13,362 nucleotides of DNA from an uncultured Lachnospiraceae bacterium. GTDB taxonomy: Bacteria > Bacillota > Clostridia > Lachnospirales > Lachnospiraceae. A model generated the notes under the pieces. The model saw only the letters and a program-made list of their open reading frames with translations, did not search any database and was not told where the DNA came from. The position numbers and the translations under genes were made by a program. Location: contig CALYSH010000014.1 of the NCBI GenBank assembly GCA_945485625.1, positions 1-13,362 on the forward strand. Reading direction: 5' to 3'. Positions 1 through 6,621 of this stretch are shown here, piece after piece. Numbering within the stretch: the stretch's first letter is position 1; the number at the start of each line of letters is the position of its first letter.

Positions 1-345
1 AGATGCTTCCATCTCATTCATTTCTTCACCTGCAGACGCCAAATCACGGGGTAAAATCTTGCTTACCAGTTTTTTTGCGTCACAGGTTTTTGTCAAGAAC
101 ATCATACTTCCCGAAACATCACCGCATACCCCCAGATATACGGCCAGGAAAACAACCTCTTCTCCTCCAAGGAATTCTCCCACATCCTTGAAATCCAGTA
201 GCTGTACCTGAGGTACATCCATATCCACTCTGCTTCCAAGCATTTCGGAAAGCGCAGTCATGGCATTCCCTGCCCCAATGTTTCCCAACTCTTTTAATAC
301 ATCAAAATATGTACTGGGAATTCCCTGTACCTCTGCTGTTTCCAT
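1..345 (-). CDS. cheC: CheC, CheY-P phosphatase (3' end outside window)
   Basis: The first 115 codons of CheC are present; the frame is still open at the window edge, so the C-terminal half is missing. CheC dephosphorylates CheY-P and, in Bacillus, binds CheD to feed adaptation back to receptors. The N-terminus carries the first family active-site helix: the segment LKELGNIGAGNAMTALSEML at residues 17-36 has the conserved Glu and Asn (E-x-x-N-I-x-x-G). The last visible residues (EEMNEMEAS) should lead into the second active-site helix beyond the window. The start ATG is preceded by GAGGAG at a good distance. The gene lies 28 bases after cheW, the same order as in the Bacillus fla/che operon, where cheD and sigD follow. 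FliY also has a CheC-like region, but the position after cheW and the lack of a FliN part in what is visible favour CheC. Confidence 0.93.
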   Translation of the reverse strand, partial: METAEVQGIPSTYFDVLKELGNIGAGNAMTALSEMLGSRVDMDVPQVQLLDFKDVGEFLGGEEVVFLAVYLGVCGDVSGSMMFLTKTCDAKKLVSKILPRDLASAGEEMNEMEAS

Positions 346-373
346 ACCTTTTTCTCCTCAAACCGATTGAATC

Positions 374-850
374 CTAGGCCTCCTGCTCCTCTAATGAGAT
401 GCAGGCCATATCCAGAATCGATACCAGTTCATCCTGATATTTTCCCACACCGATTACATGACCAACCTTTGTCTCTCTGGCATCCGGAGCCACCTTGTCT
501 ACCTGGCTTTCACCCAGGGTGACAACCTCCTTTACCTCGTCCACCATCACACCCACATTTCCGTCCTGCTCGGTCTTTAAAATGATAATACGGGTAGATT
601 TCTGTTCTACATCCGGCTCTAAGCCGAACTTTACGCGAAGGCTGATTACCGGAATAACCTCACCACGCAGATTAATGACACCACGAATATATGCAGGCAC
701 CTTTGGTACTCTGGTCATTCGCTGCATACGCACAATATTATCCACATGCTTGATATCAATTCCAAAATTCTCCGCCCCAAGACGGATGACTATGTATTGT
801 GTATATTCCTCTTTCACCTGAACTTCGCCGTTCAAAATCGTCTGTTCCAT
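374..850 (-). CDS. cheW: CheW, receptor-kinase coupling protein
   Basis: CheW is the adaptor that links chemoreceptors to the CheA kinase in the signalling array under the membrane. The 158-residue length is typical of the family. After a short N-terminal lead, the SH3-like CheW fold starts at about residue 18 (YIVIRLGAENFGIDI). The conserved binding region VPKVPAYIRGVINLRGEVIPVISL lies near residues 49-72, and the loop rich in Val, Asp and Glu (VGVMVDEVKEVV) follows around residues 99-110. Translation starts at ATG 850 behind a strong AAGGAGGG site, which overlaps the end of cheA: the cheA stop is only 15 bases upstream. It is therefore very likely cotranscribed with cheA and cheC. I see nothing unusual in the protein. 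Confidence 0.96.
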   Translation of the reverse strand: MEQTILNGEVQVKEEYTQYIVIRLGAENFGIDIKHVDNIVRMQRMTRVPKVPAYIRGVINLRGEVIPVISLRVKFGLEPDVEQKSTRIIILKTEQDGNVGVMVDEVKEVVTLGESQVDKVAPDARETKVGHVIGVGKYQDELVSILDMACISLEEQEA

Positions 851-865
851 GTGTTTCGTCCCTCC

Positions 866-2416
866 TTAAATCAATGCGTTGGCATCCAAAATCAAAGCAA
901 CCTCACCATCGCCGAGAATCGTTGCACCACTGATAAACTTGCAATGCTTGATATATTTGCCAAGGGATTTGATAACGATTTCCTGCTGTCCCAGCAATTC
1001 ATCAATCACCAGTCCGGCCATACGATCACCCTTCTTCACTACCACCACAATCAGGTTCTCGTCGTCGCCCTTCTTACTCTCCACATCAAGAAGATTATTT
1101 AAGCGAATCAAGGGCAGGACACTTCCTCTTAAATTGATTACTTCCCTGTTTTCTACCAGCTTTACATCGGACCTGGGAACATCCTCAATGGTCTGAATGG
1201 CTGCCAGAGAAAGCGCATACTTCTCACCACCTACAGCCACCATCAATGACTGGATAATCGCCAGGGTCAAAGGAAGGCGAATGGTCCAGGTACTGCCTAC
1301 GCCCAATTCACTCTTAACTTCCACTTCACCGCTCAGGGCTTCAATCTTTGAGCGGACTACATCCAGCCCCACACCTCTTCCGGATACATCGGTAACCTGC
1401 TTTGCAGTTGAAAAGCTTGGAAGGAACAGAAGATTAATGACATCCTTATCCGTCATAATCTCTGCCTGTTCGGAAGTAATCACACTGCGCTCAATTGCTT
1501 TCTTCTTCACTGCCTCAACATCAATTCCGTTACCATCATCCCTCACTTCAATCACAACATTGTTTCCATCCTGATATGCATCCAGGAAAATGGAACCAAC
1601 CTCCGGCTTTCCTCTCTGGGCACGGACCTCAGCGCTCTCCAGGCCATGGTCTGCAGAGTTACGAAGCAGATGCATCAGAGGATCTCCGATTTCATCCACC
1701 ACGGTACGATCCAACTCCGTTTCTTCACCGGTCATGTACAATTCCATCTTTTTACCCAGTTTCTTGGATAAATCACGAATCATACGGGGGAATTTATTGA
1801 CAACACTCTCAATGGGAACCATTCGAACCTTCATGACGGACTCATGCAGATTGGTGGTTACACTTTCCAGATAATCCATCTGCTGGGAAACACCGGAATT
1901 GCTTCTCCCCTTGTCCTGCTCTGTGACCGCAACAAGGGAATTCTTTGCAATGATTAACTCGCTGACTAAATTCATCAGAACATCCAGCTTCTCAATATCC
2001 ACACGTACGGTCCGATTCACTACCGGCTTGGAGACTGTCTTCTTCTCAGGTGTTGCCTGTGCACCGGCCTTCTTTTCTGCCGGTTCCTCCACCTTTTTCA
2101 CATCCTGTGAAGGCTTCGTGTCTTCCTCGGGAATCTCAATTACTGCTCCGGTAACCTTCTCAATTTCCGATACATTCTGTGCGGCCTTAATTACAGTATC
2201 CAAATCATGCTCGGAGATAACCACCAGGGTAAAGTCACGGTCAAATTTCTGATCCTCCACATCCTGTGCAGACGGAACAGAAACAACGATTTCTCCCTTC
2301 TCTTCAATTGCCTTAAACACCAGGAATGCCCTGGCAGCCTTAAGCAGGCAGCTCTCCTGAACCACTACCGTCATACCATATACATTCAGGCCGGATTTTT
2401 TTGCTTCACGCATCAC
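866..2416 (-). CDS. cheA: CheA kinase, P2-P5 part downstream of an in-frame stop
   Basis: This is the major part of the chemotaxis histidine kinase. From the GTG at 2416 (an ATG follows at once) it has a P2 CheY-binding domain (about residues 10-95), a charged Pro/Lys/Glu linker, P3 dimerisation helices (135-205, VRVDIEKLDVLMNLVSELI), a P4 GHKL ATPase domain (206-385) and a P5 CheW-like domain (386-516). P4 has the N box HLLRNSADHG, the G1 box RDDGNGI, the F box FLPSFSTAKQV and the G2 box GRGVGLDVV, so the catalytic core looks intact. The frame is the same as that of the P1 fragment upstream (2582-2911); the codons between 2417 and 2581 are open and encode a Lys-rich linker. No good ribosome binding site lies before 2416 (only GAGG 14 bases away), so restart is uncertain. 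If read through, the whole protein would have about 681 residues, a normal CheA length. Confidence 0.9.
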   Translation of the reverse strand: MMREAKKSGLNVYGMTVVVQESCLLKAARAFLVFKAIEEKGEIVVSVPSAQDVEDQKFDRDFTLVVISEHDLDTVIKAAQNVSEIEKVTGAVIEIPEEDTKPSQDVKKVEEPAEKKAGAQATPEKKTVSKPVVNRTVRVDIEKLDVLMNLVSELIIAKNSLVAVTEQDKGRSNSGVSQQMDYLESVTTNLHESVMKVRMVPIESVVNKFPRMIRDLSKKLGKKMELYMTGEETELDRTVVDEIGDPLMHLLRNSADHGLESAEVRAQRGKPEVGSIFLDAYQDGNNVVIEVRDDGNGIDVEAVKKKAIERSVITSEQAEIMTDKDVINLLFLPSFSTAKQVTDVSGRGVGLDVVRSKIEALSGEVEVKSELGVGSTWTIRLPLTLAIIQSLMVAVGGEKYALSLAAIQTIEDVPRSDVKLVENREVINLRGSVLPLIRLNNLLDVESKKGDDENLIVVVVKKGDRMAGLVIDELLGQQEIVIKSLGKYIKHCKFISGATILGDGEVALILDANALI

Positions 2417-2581
2417 TTTCAGCTGGCTTGCCTCAAAGGAAATATCCTTCCACTTACCCTCTGCTTCGACAGCCGCAGCCTTCTTCTTTTTCTCCTTCTT
2501 GGGCGCCGGTTCTTCCGCCTTACCGGTTCCGGCCTTCAGGATAGCATTCAGTTTGGCAATTGGCGCCTCATTGTCGTTGGT

Positions 2582-2584
2582 TCA
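2582..2584 (-). other. In-frame TGA interrupting cheA
   Basis: Reading on the minus strand, the codons run GCC GAT GAA TGA ACC AAC GAC. The TGA is in the same frame as both cheA parts: the distance from here to the cheA stop at 866 is a whole number of codons, and no other stop occurs between them. The break falls in the flexible linker after the P1 domain. A single base change from CGA, GGA or TGG would create it. TGA ends other genes here normally (fliR, fliQ, flhF, cheB), so the genome does not appear to recode it. A sequencing error, a true null mutation, or a naturally split kinase all fit. Confidence 0.9.
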
Positions 2585-2911
2585 TTCATCGGCGGTCGGC
2601 TGAATATTGCCGGTATACTCTGCCAAAGCATCCAGGCGGCTGAACAACACATGGATCATATCCGCATTCACCTTGATATTTCCGTTGCGAACCTCGGAAA
2701 ACACATTTTCCATATCATGGGTCAGAGTCTGCATCCTCTTATACCCCATGGTACCGGCCATGCCCTTCAACGAGTGAGCGGCACGGAAAATCTCATTGAT
2801 GGTGTTCATGTTCTCCGCATCCGATTCCAACTCAAGAATCTGGTTGTTCAGGTTTTGCAAGTGTTCCTTGGTCTCATCAAGGAAAATTTCAAGATACTGG
2901 CTTACGTCCAT
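2582..2911 (-). CDS. cheA: CheA P1 (HPt) domain fragment, ends at in-frame TGA
   Basis: This 109-residue product is the phosphotransfer (P1/HPt) domain of CheA. The phospho-accepting histidine is His46 in FRAAHSLKGMAGTMGY, the hallmark HPt motif, set in a helical bundle (LEIFLDETKEHLQNLNNQILELE and later helices). In an intact CheA this histidine takes phosphate from the P4 domain and passes it to CheY and CheB. The frame can be extended to a TTG at 2938, but I chose ATG 2911 because GGAGGA lies 5 bases before it and the product then starts MDVSQYLE, typical of Firmicute CheA. It begins 28 bases after the cheB stop. The product ends with PTADE at the TGA, at a natural domain border, so the stable HPt domain could exist alone. 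The P2-P5 part follows in the same frame. Confidence 0.88.
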   Translation of the reverse strand: MDVSQYLEIFLDETKEHLQNLNNQILELESDAENMNTINEIFRAAHSLKGMAGTMGYKRMQTLTHDMENVFSEVRNGNIKVNADMIHVLFSRLDALAEYTGNIQPTADE

Positions 2912-2915
2912 ATGT

Positions 2916-2921
2916 TCCTCC
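2916..2921 (-). promoter_or_regulatory. Ribosome binding site for cheA
   Basis: GGAGGA on the minus strand sits 4-5 bases before ATG 2911. It decides the start in favour of ATG 2911 over the earlier in-frame TTG at 2938 and the ATG at 2923. Confidence 0.75.
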
Positions 2922-2939
2922 ATTTCTGCACCGGGCAAA

Positions 2940-3539
2940 TCAATCTTTATTCTCTACGCCTACTTTTTCCACAATACAATCCGCTATTCGGGATAATGCA
3001 AGTTCCTCATCTGCTAGTCCCGCTTTCACCACACTGCGGGGCATTCCGTAAATCACACTGGTCTCCTGATCCTGAGCCACTACAAAGGTTTTCTTTTTCT
3101 GCTTCAGGCTTCGAATCCCCACCGTTCCGTCTGCACCCATTCCGGTAAGCACAACACATATAATCTCGCCATAGCCGGAATCAATCAGCGACTCATACAT
3201 AAAGTTTCCACAGGGTTTTACGCCCTCCCTGGCGGGTTCATCCTGATATACAATCTGATGACTTCCTCCCCGGCTTCGTTTCACCTCCAGGTGCTTTCCT
3301 CCCACAGAAAGGTAAACCGTTCCTTTCTCAATCCTCTCCCCATCTTCCCCTTCCTTTACATGAATCTCACAATTTCGATTCAACCGATCCGCAAGGGAAG
3401 CGGTAAAGCCGGCCGGCATATGCTGTACCACCAGCACCGGAGCGGCAAGGTTCCCGGGAAGCCCGGACAAAAGCTGCTGCAGGGTACCCGGACCACCGGT
3501 GGAGCTCACCACCGCAACTATCTTTTCTTCTGTTTTCAT
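2940..3539 (-). CDS. cheB: CheB methylesterase domain without receiver domain
   Basis: CheB removes methyl groups from glutamates of chemoreceptors (and deamidates glutamines), the erasing half of adaptation. All three catalytic residues are visible: Ser13 in SSTGGP, His40 in VVQHMPAGF and Asp137 in GMGADG. The catalytic domain fills the whole 199-residue protein. A usual CheB has about 350 residues, with a CheY-like receiver and linker in front that inhibits the esterase until phosphorylated by CheA. Here that part is absent: an in-frame TGA lies two codons before the ATG, and the space to the next gene (261 bases, including a terminator) is too short to hold a receiver of about 360 bases. 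The esterase may be constitutively active or controlled in another way. The ribosome binding site is weak (GAAAGAG). The gene is first in the likely chemotaxis unit cheB-cheA-cheW-cheC. Confidence 0.9.
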   Translation of the reverse strand: MKTEEKIVAVVSSTGGPGTLQQLLSGLPGNLAAPVLVVQHMPAGFTASLADRLNRNCEIHVKEGEDGERIEKGTVYLSVGGKHLEVKRSRGGSHQIVYQDEPAREGVKPCGNFMYESLIDSGYGEIICVVLTGMGADGTVGIRSLKQKKKTFVVAQDQETSVIYGMPRSVVKAGLADEELALSRIADCIVEKVGVENKD

Positions 3540-3615
3540 TTTTCAACTCTTTCTCACCGGGCAGGCGGTCACCCTCCCGGTTAACACTTCGTATTTCACT
3601 TTGTTTTTCTTAGGG

Positions 3616-3644
3616 ATAATACAATCGCTAAATAAAGTTTTCTA
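3616..3644 (-). promoter_or_regulatory. Possible promoter for the cheB-cheA-cheW-cheC unit
   Basis: On the minus strand TAGAAA (3639-3644, four of six bases matching the -35 consensus) is followed after 17 bases by TATTAT (3616-3621, five of six matching the -10 consensus). It lies just past the terminator hairpin and about 75 bases before the cheB ATG, which is the expected place if the chemotaxis genes start a new transcript. I did not find a good flagellar sigma-D/sigma-28 match (TAAA then GCCGATA) in this gap. The region is AT-rich, so a chance match is possible. Confidence 0.4.
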
Positions 3645-3651
3645 AACGACA

Positions 3652-3676
3652 AAAAAGGTCGTTTCGCGACCTTTTT
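3652..3676 (-). terminator. Intrinsic terminator after the PilZ gene
   Basis: This is a perfect inverted repeat: GGTCG pairs with CGACC around a 5-base loop, extended by five A-T pairs. On the minus strand the GC stem is followed by a run of six T (3656 down to 3651). A matching T run exists on the plus strand, so it could work both ways. It sits 125 bases after the PilZ stop and before cheB, and so divides the otherwise dense flagellar cluster into two transcription units, unless antitermination or readthrough occurs. Confidence 0.85.
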
Positions 3677-3800
3677 CAACATCGCTGAAATCATTATACC
3701 ACGCCATCCCCTTCACATGAGTGCAAAGTAATGATTCCAGTTCCTATTTTACAACTTTTTTTCGTATATTTCAATCTTTTCTCCCCGGAAAGCCATGAGA

Positions 3801-4532
3801 TTATTTCTTTCGCGCTCTCCGTTCTTCCTCAAAGATATACTTAATAATCATCTCCCGGGTATGGACATCCAGATTGTGATACTGAAGGCGATGCTCGTAG
3901 CTCCCCTTTCGGTTGCTCATTTCCTTTACTGCCAATACCTTCCCCAGCACCTCGAAGGGCTTCGGCTCTCCGCCTAACAGAAGCTGATAGGTGCAGAAAA
4001 TCAGGCTTCCCACTTCATATTTCTCCGTGGAAATAAATCGCAGCCCACCTCCACTGATATCAACAATCACACACTTTTTCAGGGGAAGTCCCGGCTGAAG
4101 CGGCTTTTCTCTGTTGTTTTCCAATGCCAGAAGCTCCTCCTCCTCCAGATTACGGGCTCCCATTTCCAGCACGCAGCTGAAGCGGTAATATTCCCTTCTC
4201 TGATACTTTCTCAGGTTGCTGGTCAGCTCCATCAACAGCAGGTACATACTTCCACTCTTATAGCGGTCAATGACTCTTGCATTGCACTGATACAGCATGG
4301 CTCCGGCATAGAATTTCATATCATATTCCTTATCCACCGGCAGAAGTACGATTTTCTGTTGTTCCATGGGCATCATGATTTCGATGGTATCTTCCGAAAT
4401 AATATCGCAGATTTTACTGGCATAAATCTTGGGTTTGTTTTCAGTACCGCTGTCTTCCCTCTCCAGCGCCTGCATCTCCAGCCTGGTACCCTCATTTATG
4501 AACTTTGCAAGCATTTTTGACTGGTCACTCAA
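3801..4532 (-). CDS. PilZ-domain c-di-GMP receptor, YcgR-like flagellar brake
   Basis: This is a cytoplasmic protein of about 243 residues with an N-terminal YcgR-type domain (about 7-105) and a C-terminal PilZ domain (about 111-230). Both c-di-GMP contacts are visible: the RxxxR motif in RREYYR (Arg113, Arg117) and DxSxxG in DISGGG (Asp158, Ser160, Gly163). YcgR-like proteins slow or stop flagellar rotation when c-di-GMP is high, and the place after flhG in the flagellar cluster fits that role. The open frame extends about 100 bases into flhG, but that N-terminus reads as unrelated sequence. I chose TTG 4532 because GGTAGG lies 9 bases before it; ATG 4514 (protein starting MLAKFINEG) is the main alternative and agrees better with YcgR-like starts. 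The gene begins just after the flhG stop and is followed by a terminator. Confidence 0.85.
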   Translation of the reverse strand: MSDQSKMLAKFINEGTRLEMQALEREDSGTENKPKIYASKICDIISEDTIEIMMPMEQQKIVLLPVDKEYDMKFYAGAMLYQCNARVIDRYKSGSMYLLLMELTSNLRKYQRREYYRFSCVLEMGARNLEEEELLALENNREKPLQPGLPLKKCVIVDISGGGLRFISTEKYEVGSLIFCTYQLLLGGEPKPFEVLGKVLAVKEMSNRKGSYEHRLQYHNLDVHTREMIIKYIFEEERRARKK

Positions 4533-4541
4533 TCTGTAAAT

Positions 4542-4547
4542 CCTACC
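4542..4547 (-). promoter_or_regulatory. Ribosome binding site for the PilZ gene
   Basis: GGTAGG on the minus strand overlaps the flhG TAG stop codon (4543-4545) and stands 9 bases before TTG 4532. It is the main reason to prefer that start; the alternative ATG 4514 has only a weak GAGTGA before it. Confidence 0.5.
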
Positions 4548-5412
4548 TTCCTGAGACAATGTGTGAGAAGAACGCTGCCATTCCGCGTTTCGGCTGACGT
4601 TGTTCTTCCTCCTTATCCAAAAGTCTGGCTGCGATGGTTTCATATGCCAGACTGGACTTTGCAGCAGGGTTATAAATTGAAATAGGTGACTGCTGCATCA
4701 CCGCCTTGATGAGCTGATTATCCTGCGGCACGCTACCCAGATATGTCATGGGAATCTTTAAGTATCTGGTTACAACCGAATTCAGCTTGTTAAACAATAC
4801 AACCCCTTCCGCTTCCTTCTCCACACGGTTGGAAATCATTTTCACCTTTGTGATATCCTCCCGGAATCTGGGATGTCTGTACAAAGCCTTTAATAAAGAA
4901 TAGGAATCCGTAATGGAGGTAGGTTCCGGTGTGGTTACCAGAAGGATTTCCCCACTTGCCACCAGAAACTCCAACACCGCATCATTGATACCCGCACCGG
5001 TATCCACAATGATGATATCGGCAATGGAATCCAATTCCGACAAATTCTTAATAATATACATCAGATAGTCCCGGCTCAGATTGGACATACCCGCGATACC
5101 GGAGCCGCCGGATATAAATCCTACATCCATGGGACCCCAGGTAATAATCTCATTAATTCGCTTTCCCTGATATATCAAGTCGCATAAATTGTGCTTCGGA
5201 ACCGCACCAAACATAATCTCAATATTGGCCAATCCAAAGTCTGCATCCAGGATAATCACCCTCTGGCCCATTTTCCGAAACTGTATTGCCAGATTGATGG
5301 CGGTATTTGACTTTCCCACACCACCCTTTCCGCTGGTTACCGTAATCACCCGGGCAAGCGGTCGGGATTGCATGTTTGCTTTAATGATTCTTAACTGTTC
5401 TGCCTGATCCAT
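4543..5412 (-). CDS. flhG: FlhG (YlxH/FleN), MinD-like ATPase controlling flagellar number
   Basis: This 289-residue MinD/ParA-family ATPase works with FlhF to set the number and place of flagella. The N-terminal activation motif DQAEQLR (residues 2-8), which stimulates the FlhF GTPase, is present. The deviant Walker A SGKGGVGKS spans residues 27-35, followed by the switch motif DADFGLANIEIMFG and the Walker B-like IIIVDTGAGIND. The C-terminal helix (DKEEEQRQPKRGMAAFFSHIV) looks like the amphipathic membrane-targeting helix of the family. The ATG at 5412 follows GGAGG by 6 bases, and the gene begins 14 bases after the flhF stop. Length and motifs are normal. Position next to flhF separates it from the cell-division protein MinD. 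Confidence 0.95.
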   Translation of the reverse strand: MDQAEQLRIIKANMQSRPLARVITVTSGKGGVGKSNTAINLAIQFRKMGQRVIILDADFGLANIEIMFGAVPKHNLCDLIYQGKRINEIITWGPMDVGFISGGSGIAGMSNLSRDYLMYIIKNLSELDSIADIIIVDTGAGINDAVLEFLVASGEILLVTTPEPTSITDSYSLLKALYRHPRFREDITKVKMISNRVEKEAEGVVLFNKLNSVVTRYLKIPMTYLGSVPQDNQLIKAVMQQSPISIYNPAAKSSLAYETIAARLLDKEEEQRQPKRGMAAFFSHIVSGR

Positions 5413-5426
5413 ACATACCCTCCCCG

Positions 5427-6620
5427 TCAGTTTCTGCCACCCAAAAGCTGCTTTACTGTCTTTTGGGGATCAAATAATTCAATATCATCCGGCACATTCT
5501 GCCCATAGGTTACATAAGCAATCTCCTTCTCCGAAAAAAGCTTCAGGTTATAAAGGTTGCCCAGGGTAGCCGTTTCATCCAGCTTGGTAAAAATCATCTG
5601 ATAATCGGTAATGGATTTGTATTTCTCGGTAATCTTAATCAGATCCCGATACTTTGTGGTTGCACTTAACACCAGAAAGCACTGATATGCCGGCTTATCT
5701 CCCATGGTATGAATCAATTGTTCAATATCGGACAATTGTGCATCATTTTTATGGGAATGTCCTGCCGTGTCCACAAAAATATAATCAAAATCCTTGAAAT
5801 CCTGCAGCGCCTGTTCGAATTCTTCTGCGGAATATATGACACGGAACGGAACCTCCAGAATATCCGCATAGGTACGAAGCTGCTCCGCTGCAGCAATTCG
5901 ATAGGTATCAGCGGTAACCAGGGCAATTCGCTTCTTTTCTTCCACACTGTACCTTCCGGCAAGCTTCGCGATGGTGGTGGTTTTTCCCACACCGGTGGGC
6001 CCGATAAAGAGTACTGTTTTTGCTCCTTCTCCTGAGGGAACAATACCATCGGACTTTCCGAATTTCAAAATCATCTTCTGGTAAATACTTGCAAGAATAA
6101 AATCAAAGGGCAGATTGGGCTTTTTTGCCTTTTCAAGATCCTCCATCAGCTGATTTGCATATCTCTCATCCACCTCATTGTCAATCAGGGTATTATATAA
6201 CAGCCGGATAAACTTCTCCTGTTCCGGTGAAGAATGTTCTTCCTGTTCCGAAGTTTGGACAGTCTCTTTATTTCGCTCGGAAGCGTTGGCAGACACGGGA
6301 GCAGTCTCCCTTTCTGCTTTCAGCTGGCTCTCCAGCAGGGTTTGTAAGCTATCCAGCTTCTTTTCAATATTATTTCCGGAGTTCTGAAGAATGGAAGAAG
6401 CTTTTTCCTGTTCTCCGGTTTCCTTCACGGTTCTGCGAAGACTTTCTCTTTCCTCCTCCAATGCAACCGTTACCTCCGTCTGCTTCGCCCGAAGGAATCC
6501 CAACAATCCACCCGGCTTCACCTGCTTCACGTTCATGATTACGATACCGTTGCCCAGTTCCTTCTTTGCAAGTGCGACTGCTTCTTCTTCTGTTTTTGCT
6601 GTAAATTTCTTGATAATCAT
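5427..6620 (-). CDS. flhF: FlhF, SRP-type GTPase for flagellar placement
   Basis: FlhF is the third member of the SRP GTPase family, with Ffh and FtsY; it directs early flagellar assembly to the right cell site and is regulated by FlhG. The 397-residue protein has an N-terminal basic B domain (about 1-60), a low-complexity acidic and Gln/Ser-rich linker (60-130), an N domain (about 130-195) and a G domain. Motifs: G1 GPTGVGKT (207-214), G2 DTYRIAAAEQL (238-248), G3 DTAGHS (284-289) and G4 TKLDET (345-350). G3 has His288 where the usual SRP family sequence is DTAGR. The ATG at 6620 follows the flhA stop with one base between, so translation is likely coupled; the ribosome binding site within the flhA end is weak. 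Confidence 0.95.
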   Translation of the reverse strand: MIIKKFTAKTEEEAVALAKKELGNGIVIMNVKQVKPGGLLGFLRAKQTEVTVALEEERESLRRTVKETGEQEKASSILQNSGNNIEKKLDSLQTLLESQLKAERETAPVSANASERNKETVQTSEQEEHSSPEQEKFIRLLYNTLIDNEVDERYANQLMEDLEKAKKPNLPFDFILASIYQKMILKFGKSDGIVPSGEGAKTVLFIGPTGVGKTTTIAKLAGRYSVEEKKRIALVTADTYRIAAAEQLRTYADILEVPFRVIYSAEEFEQALQDFKDFDYIFVDTAGHSHKNDAQLSDIEQLIHTMGDKPAYQCFLVLSATTKYRDLIKITEKYKSITDYQMIFTKLDETATLGNLYNLKLFSEKEIAYVTYGQNVPDDIELFDPQKTVKQLLGGRN

Positions 6621-6621
6621 C

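Noticed and set aside
2417..2581. Frameshift in cheA between the two open frames
   Set aside because: Reading the bases by hand shows that both parts are in one frame with a whole number of codons between them. The break is a stop codon, not an insertion or deletion.
2582..2584. TGA read as selenocysteine or as a recoded sense codon
   Set aside because: The position is a variable linker with no redox role, and TGA is the normal stop of fliR, fliQ, flhF and cheB in this window. I saw no convincing recoding hairpin after it.
2207..3148. 313-codon open frame on the plus strand opposite cheA and cheB
   Set aside because: It lies fully antisense to well-supported CheA and CheB coding sequence, crosses two genes, has no ribosome binding site that I see, and its translation has no recognisable domain.
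3689..3736. 8-base inverted repeat AATCATTA / TAATGATT in the gap after the PilZ gene
   Set aside because: It is AT-rich, short, with 32 bases between the arms, and has no T run; it is likely by chance and much weaker than the hairpin at 3652-3676.
4533..4643. Longer N-terminus of the PilZ protein overlapping flhG by 101 bases
   Set aside because: The extra residues follow the frame opposite the conserved FlhG C-terminal helix, do not resemble YcgR, and a ribosome binding site lies at the flhG stop instead.
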